Shown in pieces: positions 1-10,916 of a DNA stretch of 64,000 nucleotides. The stretch is from Atherinomorus stipes (taxonomy: Eukaryota > Chordata > Actinopteri > Atheriniformes > Atherinidae), in contig JALJCO010001126.1 of the NCBI GenBank assembly GCA_023101725.1, positions 62,001-126,000 of the forward strand, in the 5' to 3' direction. Below the pieces are notes generated by a model. The model saw only the letters and a list, made by a program, of their open reading frames with translations. It made no database searches and was not told where the DNA came from. How positions within the stretch are numbered: position 1 is the first letter of the stretch; each line of letters starts with the position of its first letter. A program made the translations under genes and the position numbers.

Positions 1-77
1 CTGAGGAGTGAACACATGATGGATCCAATGTGAGCGCTTTGAGTGTCCAGCAGCAAAAGCACGATATATATCGAATC

Positions 78-79
<2 letters not shown>

Positions 80-121
<42 letters not shown>
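80..121. repeat. (ATT)n microsatellite
   Basis: About 14 uninterrupted TTA/ATT units. This is a simple repeat with no coding signal. The flanking 1-430 shows nothing else recognisable. Confidence 0.95.
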
Positions 122-123
<2 letters not shown>

Positions 124-431
124 CAGACAGCGACTGTAGGATGAAGGCTGTGGGGGTGAAAAGATTTAGCGGTCTCTTTTGTTTTTTCATTTTTTCTTCT
201 CTGTAGTTGCCTATTTAGTCTACTGCAGTAAATAAATACTGAAACAGGGATTCTTTTCAGATTTTTTCCAGTTCAGCTTTTATCTTATAAATTAATCTTT
301 TACTCCCCTGCACCATTCTTAAAATGCAAAAAGAAACCACGTTTTTTTATTACTTTGTACAGTACGCTGCATATTTTCATCCAAAAAGAGCTTTCCACAG
401 AACCCTATCGGAGCTGAATGACTGATAATGA

Positions 432-1880
432 CCAGGGGCCTCATGTACAAAGGGTTCGTACGCACAAAAACGTGGCGTACGATCATTTCCACGGTAAGGT
501 CGAGATGTATCAAGAATGGAGTGACCGTGGAAATGTGCGGGGCTTCACGTCAACTTCATGGCTGGCGTACGAACGTTTCTACAGCTGTGGAGACTTTGGC
601 GACACTTGGAGGCGACGCTGGGAAAATGTTAAAAGAAATAAATGTGAAAACAACCATCCCCAGACTGAGTGATGTGGTCAGACACATGAACAAACAGCCC
701 TCATAAACAATTAACACCTGCGTCTGCAATTATGTGTGGATATAAAAGCGCAAAAATAGGCTCCTGTCCAGCAGCTGCTTTAGTTGGAAGAAAACGTTCG
801 AAATGGTGGATTTGCAGAGAGAGTGTATTCAGAGGTCTTACTGATTTAATTATAACTGGCTGGTCAGACGCTTTAAGTTCACTATCTCTGTGCGCAGGGC
901 TGAAGCCAGGCTGGGGGCGCAACACCCCCAGCTGCGCCTCCACGAGCTCCGGCGCATAAATTCACTTATATGCCGATTTATTTATTAATGCACTTAATTT
1001 GTGAGGACATCTATAGGATGATCTGTTCAATCATTTATACCAGCACAGTAGGGGGGAGGACTCTGCCGGTATGGCAATTTAATAGCAACAGGTCAGTCAC
1101 GTCTGCGTCCTGGGGATGAGGAAACCCCCGAGGCTGTGACGCAGGTGATGCAGAAGGAATCCCCAATGCTGCACGTCCTCTTATAGTAATAGATTGTGTC
1201 AGCTAATAAATACAGTATTTCCCGTGACATCGGGCTGTGAGGAGGCGACTGTATAAACACACATTTCACAAATATATATTTATTTACCTTTAGAAAAACC
1301 GGAGTCACCCGCGTGAACTCCCATCACCTTTGAAAGACGAAATGCAGTCACGAGCAGCCGTCCTCTGATTCACATCCAACTTGTTGTCGGACCACTTCTT
1401 ATTTCGGCTTGTGTGTGCGACTCTGACCCCACATCGTTGTCACACACTCTCCCATTCACTTTTCTGTCGGGGTGCGATGCCGGACATCAGCGTGCTAAAG
1501 TGCACATTTTTGCGCATTTATACTAAAACAGGCTGCCTCAAGTTCGTTCTCCATGAATGTTTTTTTTTTCATTTTCATTCACTGTCATGTTCATATTTTG
1601 TCTTTCTGATGGTGCAGAGAGGAGAATCTCCGCTGCAGATCTCATTTAAATGTCATTTGCGTATTTATGTTGGGGGTGTGGACAGGGAGGCGTCAGGTAC
1701 TCCAACATGTGCGCTCAATTCCACGTTGATTGGGATGTACAAAGGAAAAGTACTTGGATCCATGCGTGCGTACTGTTTCATACATCTGAAAACTTTTGTG
1801 CGTATGACGTTTTCAGGATTTGATCGTACGCCGGGTCTCAGTAGGAAATCCACGCAACTCTTTGTACATGAGGCCCCTGG
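432..1880. mobile_element. 1.45-kb DNA transposon with perfect 21-bp inverted ends, non-autonomous
   Basis: The left end begins CCAGGGGCCTCATGTACAAA and the right end (1860-1880) is its exact inverse complement, 21 bp in all. The similarity continues imperfectly inward on both sides with shared blocks such as GCGTACGATCA and GTACGCAC, so the termini are long and eroded. The interior holds no ORF resembling a transposase; the 189-codon frame over the right half has no domain I can recognise. The outermost flanks (TGA on the left, AGT on the right) do not give a clear target duplication, so the superfamily is unresolved. A PIF/Harbinger-type or ISL2EU-type MITE is possible. Confidence 0.75.
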
Positions 1881-1974
1881 AGTGTTAAATATTTTATGTA
1901 GCCTTCATATGAATGTGTACAAGAGTCATTTACGTTTAAAAAGTTTGTAAATATAGTTTAAGTAAACTTTAGCA

Positions 1975-2114
1975 GGCCATAGTCGGCTTTAATCCTATTA
2001 AACATCTTTTCTCAACAACAAAATTGTGGCTAGTGAAAATGTTGAGTGGCTAGTAACATTGGAAAACCACCAGCCACCGTGGCTGGTGAGCAAAAATATG
2101 AATGTCAAGCCCTG
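1975..2114. mobile_element. hAT-like terminal fragment
   Basis: The stretch contains the self-complementary phrase CCAGCCACCGTGGCTGG and ends CAAGCCCTG. That ending resembles the terminal part of fish hAT elements whose ends read CAGGGCTTG. No matching left end is visible, so this is a fragment. Confidence 0.4.
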
Positions 2115-2279
2115 GACGTCACGTCCAGTTTCGGCTCACAGCGGCACAGTCTGGTCAGATGTGCTAAAATGCAGCAATATTTTATAATAACTTATCTATG
2201 TAGCTGTTTCTGTTACATACAGTAGATCATCATAAAGAACGTTTTAAACCATAAAACATGTCAAAAATGTGTCAGCACT
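2115..2279. mobile_element. Kolobok-like element, one end only
   Basis: This matches the right-hand approx. 180 bp of the element at 48566-50096 (shared phrases: GCGGCACAGTCTGGTCAGA-like, ACATAGATCATCAT-like, and the end GTCAGCACT followed by TTAA at 2280-2283). The opposite end is missing, so it is a truncated copy. Confidence 0.6.
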
Positions 2280-2283
2280 TTAA

Positions 2284-3253
2284 GGTACGCCGTTTAGGTA
2301 AGAAACTTTAGCAGTACTCAACTGTTATTGATTCACAGTAGTTTGCTGCAAAAACAACAGTTAGATACCGACAAACTGGCAGCTGTAGTTGACACATTTT
2401 TACCGTAATTTTTACAGTGTAAAGATTGTGTCTCGGTGTCTCACACAGCCAGTGACTAAATGCACATGTGTTATTCAGAATAAATACTAAATAGCTAATC
2501 AGAACCAGTACCGTCCTGCTGTGTGACTTTGCTCTCATTACAGTTCTGTTATGACTGGCTTCTCTTGACCCAGAATAAAAAAGACAAATAAGTTCTGCAT
2601 TTAGCTAATTATTGATCTCAGAGGACATGAGTGCTTCCTAAGAATCAGAAAGTATCAAATTCAAGGGCAAAGAAGGTATCACTGAGACAACTTAAGTGTC
2701 AGCAAAATGCATATTTCTTCAGCTGGTGAGCAGTTTCTATGGATAGGGTGAGTTAATCAATGGGCTGCAACATGACACACTGTTTTGTAGACAGAGGAGC
2801 ATCAGTCCAGAGGATAGTTTTTTGTTGCATTAATTGATGGGAAAGTATAATTAATAGAAGATTTTGTTGCCAGTGTAGATGGCAAGCAGCTTTACAGAGG
2901 CTGCTTATAACGATATTATTACTCTCACACTTTCAGAATGCAGAAAATTAAATTGTTTCACAACGTTGATATATAAAAACGCAGCAGCAGTAGGATACTC
3001 GGGTCCCCAGTTAAATCCTTAGTGAGCGTCAAAGGCTCCCAGTGTGAGCTGACGCGCTGCAGTGGTTGGAACAAAACCATGGCTCAGCCGTAACATGGCA
3101 AACAAGGATCTGGCATCTGGCAAATCACCCACATGTCCAAAATCAGCTTCCCTCAATGAGAAAATGACAAATTGTGATTTTAAGTGTCATAGAAAGTCTG
3201 GGTTTGCTCGTTTGGAAAACAAAGTGACAGAGCTCAGTTCGTAGAGGCAGAGG
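2284..3253. other. non-coding stretch, nothing recognised
   Basis: AT-rich sequence with no ORF of note, no clear repeat ends and no RNA gene that I can see. Confidence 0.5.
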
Positions 3254-3261
3254 ATATACAC

Positions 3262-3483
3262 CAGGGGTCTCCAACTCCGGTCCTCCAGAGCAACTATCCT
3301 GCACATTTTGGTTGCATCCCTTCTTCAACACCTGAATCAAACAAACGGCTCCTTACCAAACTTCTGCAAAACTGAATGACGTGTGCATGGGGGAATTAGC
3401 CATTTGATTCAGGTGTGTTGGAGAGAGGATGCTCTAAGAATTACAGGATAGTATCCCTCGAGGACCGGACTTGGAGACCCTTG
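3262..3483. mobile_element. hAT MITE with perfect 8-bp target duplication
   Basis: The left end is CAGGGGTCTCCAACTCCGG and the right end is its approximate inverse (CCGGACTTGGAGACCCTTG). The internal 'CACCTGAATCAAACAAA ... TTTGATTCAGGTGTG' pairing is typical of fish hAT MITEs. The octamer ATATACAC flanks it on both sides (3254-3261 and 3484-3491), which is the hAT-type 8-bp target site duplication. Confidence 0.85.
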
Positions 3484-3490
3484 ATATACA

Positions 3491-4006
3491 CAGTCCTCAA
3501 AATTATTCATAACCTCCAATTAAAGAAGGAAAAAAATCAAGTGTGATCAAAATGAAATGAAATTGACTAAAGTAATAATAAATTATAATTATATGAAAAT
3601 TATGACATTGATTTTGAATTGTGTTTCGAAAAAAAATACTAAAAACAAACACATAAAAAATAAAACAAATAAAAGAGCGTGATGAGGCTCCGAAACTGAA
3701 ATTTTGTTGAGCAACACTTTGAGGTAATCACTGCAATCAGGTGTTTTCTCTAATGTTAAGAAAGACTTCTACACCTGTTGACAGGCATTTCGGTCCAGTG
3801 TTTATGGGAAAGGTGCTCTAATTTTTCTCGGACAGTTTTTTTTTTTTTTTTTTTATATTATTATTTCCAAACACAATTCAAAAGCAATATTTTCTTTCAC
3901 TGAATTATAATCTTGTAATTTTTTTTAATTAGTCTCTTTAGTGTCTTATTTGATTTAGCCTTTTTTTTTTTTAATTGGAGGGTGTAGGTAGTTTTGAGGA
4001 CGACTG
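3491..4006. mobile_element. family A MITE, copy 1 (Tc1/mariner-like?)
   Basis: Starts CAGTCCTCAAAATTATTCAT and ends with the inverse phrase GTTTTGAGGACGACTG followed by TA. The same architecture recurs at 5976-6637, 27301-27814, 41974-42526 and partly at 42540-42690: an AT-rich arm, then 'GAGCAACACTTTGAGG..ATCACTGCAATCAGG', then an arm with CACAATTCAAAAGCAAT. There is no coding potential. The CAGT end and following TA suggest a Tc1/mariner MITE, but that assignment is inferred. Confidence 0.7.
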
Positions 4007-5975
4007 TAGATTTTGTTTTTTTTAGATAAATTATAGCACATTTTATTTATTCAATTTATATAGCAAAAATTTTTACATCCAGCTGGATGCCCAAAGTGCT
4101 GCATGGGAGGACACCAACTCAAGTCATAATTACTAAGAAAAGAATTAGAAGAACAATAAGACAAAAGTTAAGAAGGAAACGCCTGTGCCAAAAGACGGGA
4201 TCTGAGCATGGCTTTCAAAGACATAAAAGACTGATCACAATATGGGAAATTTACAGGAAACATGGGATCTTGGCGGGAAAAAGGGTTAAAATATGTTTCC
4301 AAACCAAAGCGGGTGACTTGACAGTTATGCACAATGCTCTTTTTTTTTTTTCATCTGTCCTCCAAAGCTCGCATCCTTCTGCCTTTAAAAAATTGTGTGA
4401 AACTCTAAAATGAATAAAGAGGTTTTCACTCTAAAACCAATCTTTGTTTGGACTGCAGCCACTTCTCTACTTTCAGAGTGAAAGTGGCTTTTTGGCTTGT
4501 ACGGTGGTCTTGGAAAGTTTCATGCTCCTAATTTTTGTTCAGATAAAGTAAATAAAGAACCAAACCAGAAAGAACATTTGGGAAGATAACTTGAGGTAAA
4601 TGGACCAATTTAGTAGAAGTAAATTAAAAGTTTTGTCAGTTATGGTGCTGGTTTGCACTCCACAGCATTCACCAGAATTCAATGCAAACACTTGTCAATT
4701 TCTTATTTTGATGCAACATATGAATTTCATATCAGCACCACATGAGGTTTGTGTGAATTTCCTCATTTAATCTCACAGGAGGAGCACTTGCAAGCAGGTA
4801 CAGAGAGGAGCTATATTAAGGTTCTCTGAGGAAGAAATTAAAGGTGGTACCAAAAGGTCAGAGCAAAATCAGGAGCCAGGGGAAACAGCGCTGGATGATG
4901 AAAGTGTTGCCAGTAGAGTGAGGTGTGTGTGATCATACCCACCAAGTCTTCCAGTTAACTTCGAGCAGGAAACAGCAGTCTATCCATTACTTTGCTCCGA
5001 GTACCTGTATAGAATCACGCGCGGCCGTAATCGATTGTTCGAGTGCGAGGCTGCTGTGGACAGCATAAAATCCAGCCGATGATTCAAGGGAGCCAGCCGA
5101 GGTTGGCCGGGATCAGGACCGAAGCAAGGAGGAGATGAGGACGAGAAAACATTTTTTCCTGCAGGCCTGTGTTGCTTGGTGTGAGTGCACAGAAGCAGGA
5201 AAGTGAACAATCGAGGACTAGACATTTTGGAATTGAAATCCTTCTGGATATAATCAAACCACTGAAGCGGGAAAAAAAATCATCCATGCACTAAAATAAA
5301 ACCATGTTTGGGCTGTCCTCATTTCCATATTTTTCTATTTTTAATTCTTTCATTATTTCAGGAATAATCATGCATATCGCAGAGTTTTCAGTGCTGAGAT
5401 TTTCCTCTGTGCGCAGCCAGTTTCCCTGTTCATGTCATACAGTCCCTGTACTGTACTTAACCTTAGCAGCTCATTCATGAAGGACTAGCGTTCGGTAAAA
5501 CAGCCGGATCCAGAAACATACCAGGAACTACAGTAGGTTTTGGAAAATATGCGTACTGTATGTGTCAATCAAACAAAATTTAAAGCAGTTGAAAAACAAT
5601 TGAAAAAAAGAAAGAAAAATCACAGCTCAGCAGGGACTTAGCATAAGGTTGAGGAGCAATGTTAGCATAAGTTTCACAAGAAGAAACATCCTCCCAGAGC
5701 TGACAGTCAGGAGATTGAAAATGTAAATGCACACACAGAAAGACATCAAACAAACCCAGAGAAGAATAAATCATCTCCATCTGAGTGAAATTAGTTTGTG
5801 ACGTGAGAAGCAGCATAGAAATGAGGTGGTGTTTGCTGAGTTAGCAGCTGAAGCTAGCAACTGCTAAGATTGGGTTCACACTCTTTTTTTCTCATTATAC
5901 ATTAGTGTATGATGTAAGCGTTTTTTTTTTACTAGAATATGAATATGAAACAAAACATCTTAAGAAGCATTATCT
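4007..5975. other. non-coding stretch with no recognised gene
   Basis: AT-rich sequence with several T and A runs. A phrase at about 4048-4105 (TTTATATAGC ... CCAAAGTGCTGCATG) resembles a common dispersed fish repeat, but no boundaries can be set. Short ORFs here lack any recognisable motif. Confidence 0.45.
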
Positions 5976-6637
5976 AGATAATAATAATTATTATTATTAT
6001 CATTATTATTAATTCACAATTGTAATTATAAGAACAAGAAATTGAAAAAGTGAGAAAAAAATGATAATTTAATGAACTAAAATGTTGATTTTGAAATGTA
6101 GTTTTAAAGAAAATAATAATAAAAACAAAGAAAACTGTCAGACATATTAGAGCAGGGTTTCTTAATCCTTGTCTTCGGGGACCTCTATAGGCTACCCTGC
6201 CTGTATTCCAGGTTTCCAACTCCACCACCCCTGATTCAGATCTATTGAACTACTCATTTGGTTCTTTGCAAGCCTGCTAACAAACCAGGTATCTGAGTCA
6301 GGTGTGTTAGGAAGTTCGTGAATCTGAATGAGGTGTGTTGGAGTAGGAACCCATTACAGACATGCAGGACAGTGGGTCCTTAAGGACCAGGATTGAGAAC
6401 CACCGCATTAAAACAATGTTTCCCAACTCCAGTTCTCAGGACCCAATACCCTTGTTTGCTTGTTTTATTTCTTGTGTTTGTTTTTATATCTGTGTTGAAC
6501 CACAATTCAAAAGCAATGTCATGATTTTCATAGAATTTTTATGTTTCATCACTTTTGTAAATTTCAACTTATTTCACTGACAGCTGTTCACCCCTCCCTC
6601 TTTAACGGGAGAGTATGAATAATTTTGAGGGCAACTG
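5976..6637. mobile_element. family A MITE, copy 2, split by a hAT MITE
   Basis: The left part (5976-6152) and right part (6406-6637) are collinear with the uninterrupted copy at 27301-27814, including ATGATTTTCATAGAATTTTT-type sequence and the end ATGAATAATTTTGAGGGCAA. The outermost left end has been overwritten by an ATT repeat. The interrupting 6153-6405 segment is listed separately. Confidence 0.7.
6153..6405. mobile_element. hAT MITE nested in family A copy 2
   Basis: Ends CAGGGTTTCTTAATCCTTG on the left and GGATTGAGAACCACCG on the right are imperfect inverse complements. The interior has 'CTGATTCAGAT' and 'GGTGTGTTGGAGTAGG', as in other fish hAT MITEs. The flanks TATTAGAG and CATTAAAA are only partly alike, so the 8-bp duplication has eroded. 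Confidence 0.7.
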
Positions 6638-6660
6638 CATTTGTGTATTATATATATATT

Positions 6661-6878
6661 AAGAGTTCATTTGCAAAAACAGTTAACCACCATTTAGAAA
6701 AACCAGAGTTAACTGCTTCTGAAAATAAACTCTTCATCTACTTTTTTGAATATTTTCACCAAAGGTTGTAATGATGATGTTAAATGGAGATAGGAGGTTT
6801 GTACCCGACAGCGACGAAAATCAGTTAACTCTGTTTTTTTTCTAAATGGTGGTTAACTGCTTTTGCAAATGAACTCTT
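6661..6878. mobile_element. 218-bp hairpin MITE with approx. 55-bp inverted repeats
   Basis: The left arm 6661-6715 (AAGAGTTCATTTGCAAAAAC...) and right arm 6822-6878 (...TTTTGCAAATGAACTCTT) are near-perfect inverse complements and would fold into a long hairpin around a roughly 105-bp loop. There is no ORF. A CA/TA dinucleotide tract abuts its right end. Confidence 0.8.
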
Positions 6879-6910
<32 letters not shown>

Positions 6911-6916
6911 CTGTAC

Positions 6917-6994
<78 letters not shown>
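6879..6994. repeat. compound (CA)n-(TA)n microsatellite
   Basis: A (CA) run to about 6902 is followed, after a short spacer, by a long pure (TA) run from about 6923. The 'YIYIYI' reading frame across it is a simple-repeat artefact. Confidence 0.95.
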
Positions 6995-7002
<8 letters not shown>

Positions 7003-8716
7003 GGTATGTTACTGGGTATTGTCCCACATTGTCCCCTAACTTATGAAGTCTTTGTCCAACATTTGGTTAAATGGAATCGGGTCACCCTATTCTTGAATAA
7101 ATGACTAAACTAAACATGCATTTGTGTGTGGCTAACTGTGTTTTGATATGGACTGCTATCTTTTAAAACTGTGCTCACCCAGTTCCTTGTCATTGATGTA
7201 TCCAGTGCAATAAGCTACATGCCCCCCATCAGTTTCTTATTACACAACACAATTTACTTTGTGGCTGTTGGGATCACCAGCAAATGTTGTAGCTTTAAGA
7301 CCTGTAATAATACAGACTGACTCATACATTTTGTTGTAGGTATTTTTTTTTATTTTTAAAAATGATAGTTTAAACAAGCAGTAATCAAAACCATGGCTTA
7401 AAAACATTGAAAACACCTCCTGCAGCTTCAGATTTGCAGTTTTATTAACAGTTGATGTCTGGGATTCAGGGTAAAGACATGGCAGCAATAAGCTCTCTGA
7501 GCACAAACATAGGAAAGCAAAATGAAAACTAAACTGTGGGGGATTACAGCTTTAACTAAACAGGCCTGGGATGTGTTGTTTCTACATGCTTTGTTCTAGC
7601 TGAATGGAGCTGTTATTTGTTTCTTTTTATTTGCTTTGCAGCTCATTTGACGTCCATCTGCGGAGCAACAGGACTTGAAAAATAATCAAATCTCATGCAG
7701 CTCACACATAAGATCTTGAGTCATCTAACTGGAAGCCCCCGAGGACCAGAGTTGGTGACCTCTGATTTAAAGTCTTACATGTTTATTTATTTATTTGTCA
7801 TTTTTTTACCATCATGCACTTGCGCAGTTGGACACCAGGGAGTGACTCTGAATGACAGGGGTAATATCAAACTCTTTTGATAAATAAAGATCCCAAGACA
7901 ACGCTGATTGGTCAAGGGGACAGAGAGCTAAACCCAATGACAGAGCAGCCTCAGGTCGCCTCTTTTCCAAAAGTTCAAGCTCTCACCTACACACCCATAA
8001 GACTGGCGCTCCTCGCATATGAGGCCTATACGTGTATATTTTTACAAAAGTAACTAAACAAATTCATCAATTCACAATAAATCTCTGCAGATAACTTGAA
8101 ACTACCAGGCTTACTTTGTAGGTAAACAGTTTGAATTTCATAATTATTTTGCAAACAAATTATTCTTATGTTTAAGAGAAGAGATGTTTTGATGAGGGCA
8201 GCGCCCCCATATCAACAAGCCACCGCTGAATGCAGGTATATTTCTCACAGCTGCAGCTACTGATACTTAAAAGAGAGATAGTGTGTTTTACTTTTTTTTC
8301 TTTTTCCACTGGATTTCCACCAGTACTACATTTTCCATTTAGCAAGTCACGTTGAAAAGGAGAAGGCATCTAAGGTCTTCCACTTCAAAAGGTTTCCACT
8401 TATCACTTTCAATGTGTGCTGCAGTCTGCCCTGCTGGAAGATTCGTGGCGTCATTACACACAAACCAGGTCTTTACACAAACCCGTCATTGCTTATGACT
8501 GACTCAACTCACAGCATGAGATCCATTATGGTAAGTGACAGAAAAATGTTGGGTTTTAACACAGAGGCCCTGTTGCTTGAGCTTTTTCCAAATGTTAAAT
8601 ATACAGGAAAATGGTATTATACACAAGTCGTCTATAAAGATAAAGCCTCTGAGTTTGACTCCAGAGACATTTCTAAAAATCAAATTTTCAACAATCCGAT
8701 TCCAAGACAAAAACAT
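6995..8716. other. non-coding stretch with one hAT-like end
   Basis: No gene is recognised. At about 7725-7770 the phrase GAGGACCAGAGTTGGTGACC followed by TCTGATTTA looks like the right end of a fish hAT MITE, without a partner. The rest is unremarkable AT-rich sequence. Confidence 0.45.
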
Positions 8717-10047
8717 GTACGCTTACTTTATTAGGTACATCTATCCATGTGCTATCATCACAAATATCTAAACAGCCAATCACATGGCAGCAGCTCAATG
8801 CTTTAAGTCATGTAGACATGGTGAAGATTACTCACCCAGGTTTTAACAGAGCAGAATGAAGAAAAACAGGGGATTTAAGTGACTTTATCACTGCATGGTT
8901 GCTGGTGCCAGAAGGACTCGACTGAGTGTTTCATGATTTTCACACATAGCCATCTCCAAGAAATACAAAGAATGATCCAAAAAAAGGAGAAAATATCCCA
9001 TGAGAAGCAGCCGTCTGGACCAAATTGCCTTACTGATTTCAGAGGAGAATGGGCAGACTGGTTGGAGATGCTAGCAAAGCAACAGGAACTCAAACAACCA
9101 ATAGTTACAATCAAGGCCTACAAAATAGCATCACTGCATCCACAACACTCCAACCTTGAAGCAGATGGGCTACAGCAGCAGAAGACTACAGCGGTGCCAC
9201 TGCAATCATCTAAGAACAGGAAACTGAGGCAACAATTCACACAAATTCATCAAAACCGGATAATAGAAGATTGAAAAAGCTTAACCACCACTGCCTACCT
9301 GAGTATTGTAGCTGACCATGTCCATCCCTTTATGACCACAGCATAGCATCTTCTGATGGCTACTTCCAGTTCACTGTACTCGAATGGCCTCCACGGTCAC
9401 CAGATCTCAGTCCAACAGAGCAGCTTTGGGATGTGGTCGAACAGGAGATTCTCATCATTGATGTGCAGCCAACAAATCTGCAGCAACTGTGTGATGCTGT
9501 CATGTCAACATGGAGCAAAATCTCTGAGGAAAGTTTCCACCACCTTGTTGAATCTATTGGGCCTTTTTTCACTGCACATTTTTGTGACCTTCCACACGGC
9601 ACTCTTTATTTGTTACGATTTTTCACACTCGTTTCAGAGCTAGCTCTAACCGTGCTGAACCGACACAAAACGTGACATAACTGACGGTTTTTCACTGATT
9701 GGTCAAAGGAAATTGTCATCATACACATCATATGTGTTTCGCCGCGCCTCTTCTAAAAATATCTGGCTCTGTTTACGGTGACTATAAGCCACAGAGAAAA
9801 CAACAACAACAGTACCTACCTCGACATCATCCAACTCCGCCCACTTCGAGGTAGTATACTGCTGCTCTTACTGTGTTGAAACCAAAACCGTCCTGGTCGT
9901 CTTTAGTGTGTGGTGCAGTACTGTGCTGTACCATGCTGTACCGTACCATGTGCAGCTGCAATGGAAAAGGCCCATATGAAGAATTAGGGCTTTCCTGAAG
10001 ATAAAAGGGGGGCTGATCTGGTGCTAGTGAAGTGTACCTATAAAGAA
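8717..10047 (+). pseudogene. decayed Tc1-like transposon, transposase remnants
   Basis: The left end (CTTACTTTATTAGGTACATC, about 8721) and right end (AGTGAAGTGTACCTATAAAG, about 10026) are the eroded inverted ends of a well-known fish Tc1-type family. Between them are collinear pieces of its transposase, read on the plus strand. They include an N-terminal helix-turn-helix part (8875-9275) and the C-terminal part reading WPPRSPDLSPTEQLWDVVEQ (about 9385-9445), which holds the last acidic residue region of the DDE fold. Frameshifts, stops and a large internal deletion around 9275-9300 (the middle of the catalytic domain is missing) make it inactive. A MITE at 9559-9973 splits the C-terminus. 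Confidence 0.8.
9559..9973. mobile_element. MITE nested inside the Tc1 copy
   Basis: The left end GGGCCTTTTTTCACTGCACA and the right end TGTGCAGCTGCAATGGAAAAGGCCC are inverse complements with small mismatches. The interior has repetitive CTGTACCATGCTGTACCGTACC next to the right end. Tc1 sequence resumes immediately on both sides (AATCTATTG on the left; ATATGAAGAATTAGGGC on the right), which fixes the insertion boundaries. Superfamily not resolved; hAT-like is plausible. Confidence 0.65.
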
Positions 10048-10051
10048 ACCG

Positions 10052-10125
10052 CTGAATGAAATGAAAAATACTTTATGTATCCCAGAAGGGAAATTCATTC
10101 AATGTACATTTGTTAACAGTCTATG
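10052..10125 (-). mobile_element. LINE 3' end, severely 5'-truncated
   Basis: On the minus strand this reads GAATTTCCCTTCTGGGATAC, then AATAAAG-like sequence, ending in repeats of TTTCA. It matches the 3' tail of the CR1/L2/Rex-group LINE at 53762-53830 (GAATTTCCCTTCGGGGATG and (TTTCA)n). Confidence 0.6.
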
Positions 10126-10339
10126 AAGCTTCACTGTTTAAAACCTGTTCAGTGATCAACACAGGCACAACTAGTCTGGTACACCAGCACGACCAACACC
10201 AGGTATGAGAGATACACGGCAGGGCAGTCTGGATTCCCTCCATTGGAAAGTGATTTCCACTCCAGTAAATTTTGACTGGACCAATCTGCATGGGGGGCGG
10301 GACATTACAATACATCTTTTTCAGTGACTCAGTTATCTA

Positions 10340-10860
10340 ACCATAAACAGTCAGAATGGGGGTGTTTACTGGCTCGGGGATGCTTGTTCTGCCGTGTCCA
10401 GGGTGGGGTGGTGCTGGGAGCTTGGAGCTCCTTCTGCGGTCCGGGTTATCACTCAGGAGGCGCAGAAGCAAGGGTAAGAGTAAGGTGGGTGTGTGAGAGA
10501 AATGAATGTGCAGGTGTACAAGGAGCGATGTAGGGGCGTGTGCGAGGGGGTGGAGGCAGAGGGGTGTGAGTGTGTCGGGTTGGTGCGAAGGGTCGGGTGG
10601 TGCATGTGTGTGGGTGGAGTGCATGTGGGTATTGGGGGTATAGGGAGGTGGGGCTGTATGTGTATGGGGTGAAGGGATGGGTGTGTGGGTGTTGAGGGTG
10701 GAGGGAGAAGTGTGTGTGAGTGTCAGGTTGGAGGGAGGGGTGGGTCAGTGCATGGGTGTGGGGGGGAGTGCATGTGGGTATTGGGGGTATACGGAGGTGG
10801 GGTGTGTGTATGTGGGGTGGAGGGAGGAGTGTGTGGGTGTTGGGGGTGGAGCAACTATAT
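10340..10860 (+). mobile_element. fragment of the G-rich 3' region of the L1/Tx1-type LINE
   Basis: The phrase GGGAGCTTGGAGCTCCTTC, followed by ACTCAGGAGGCGC, then the long G/T-rich run with repeated 'TGTGGGTATTGGGGGTATAGGGAGGTGGGG' units, parallels 60835-61370 of the large LINE (GGGGGCTTGGAGCTCGCGGC, ACTCAGGAGGCACGAGGGCA, ATTGGGGGTATAGGGAGG). No coding frame is meaningful here. It is read as a second, truncated and diverged copy of that 3' region. The flanking 10126-10339 is unassigned. Confidence 0.6.
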
Positions 10861-10916
10861 AACAATGCCCTTTCTGATGTCTTAAATGAGCTGCACATGT
10901 CCTTAAAGGATAGTTC

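Noticed and set aside
1381..1950. 189-residue ORF
   Set aside because: Lies across the right end of a MITE, has no ATG at the start and no recognisable domain.
5974..6228. 84-residue ORF ending in poly-Ile
   Set aside because: Read through an ATT repeat and MITE sequence.
6919..7104. ORF beginning with a long Tyr-Ile repeat (also at 13658-13912 and 27055-27297)
   Set aside because: Translation of (AT)n microsatellites.
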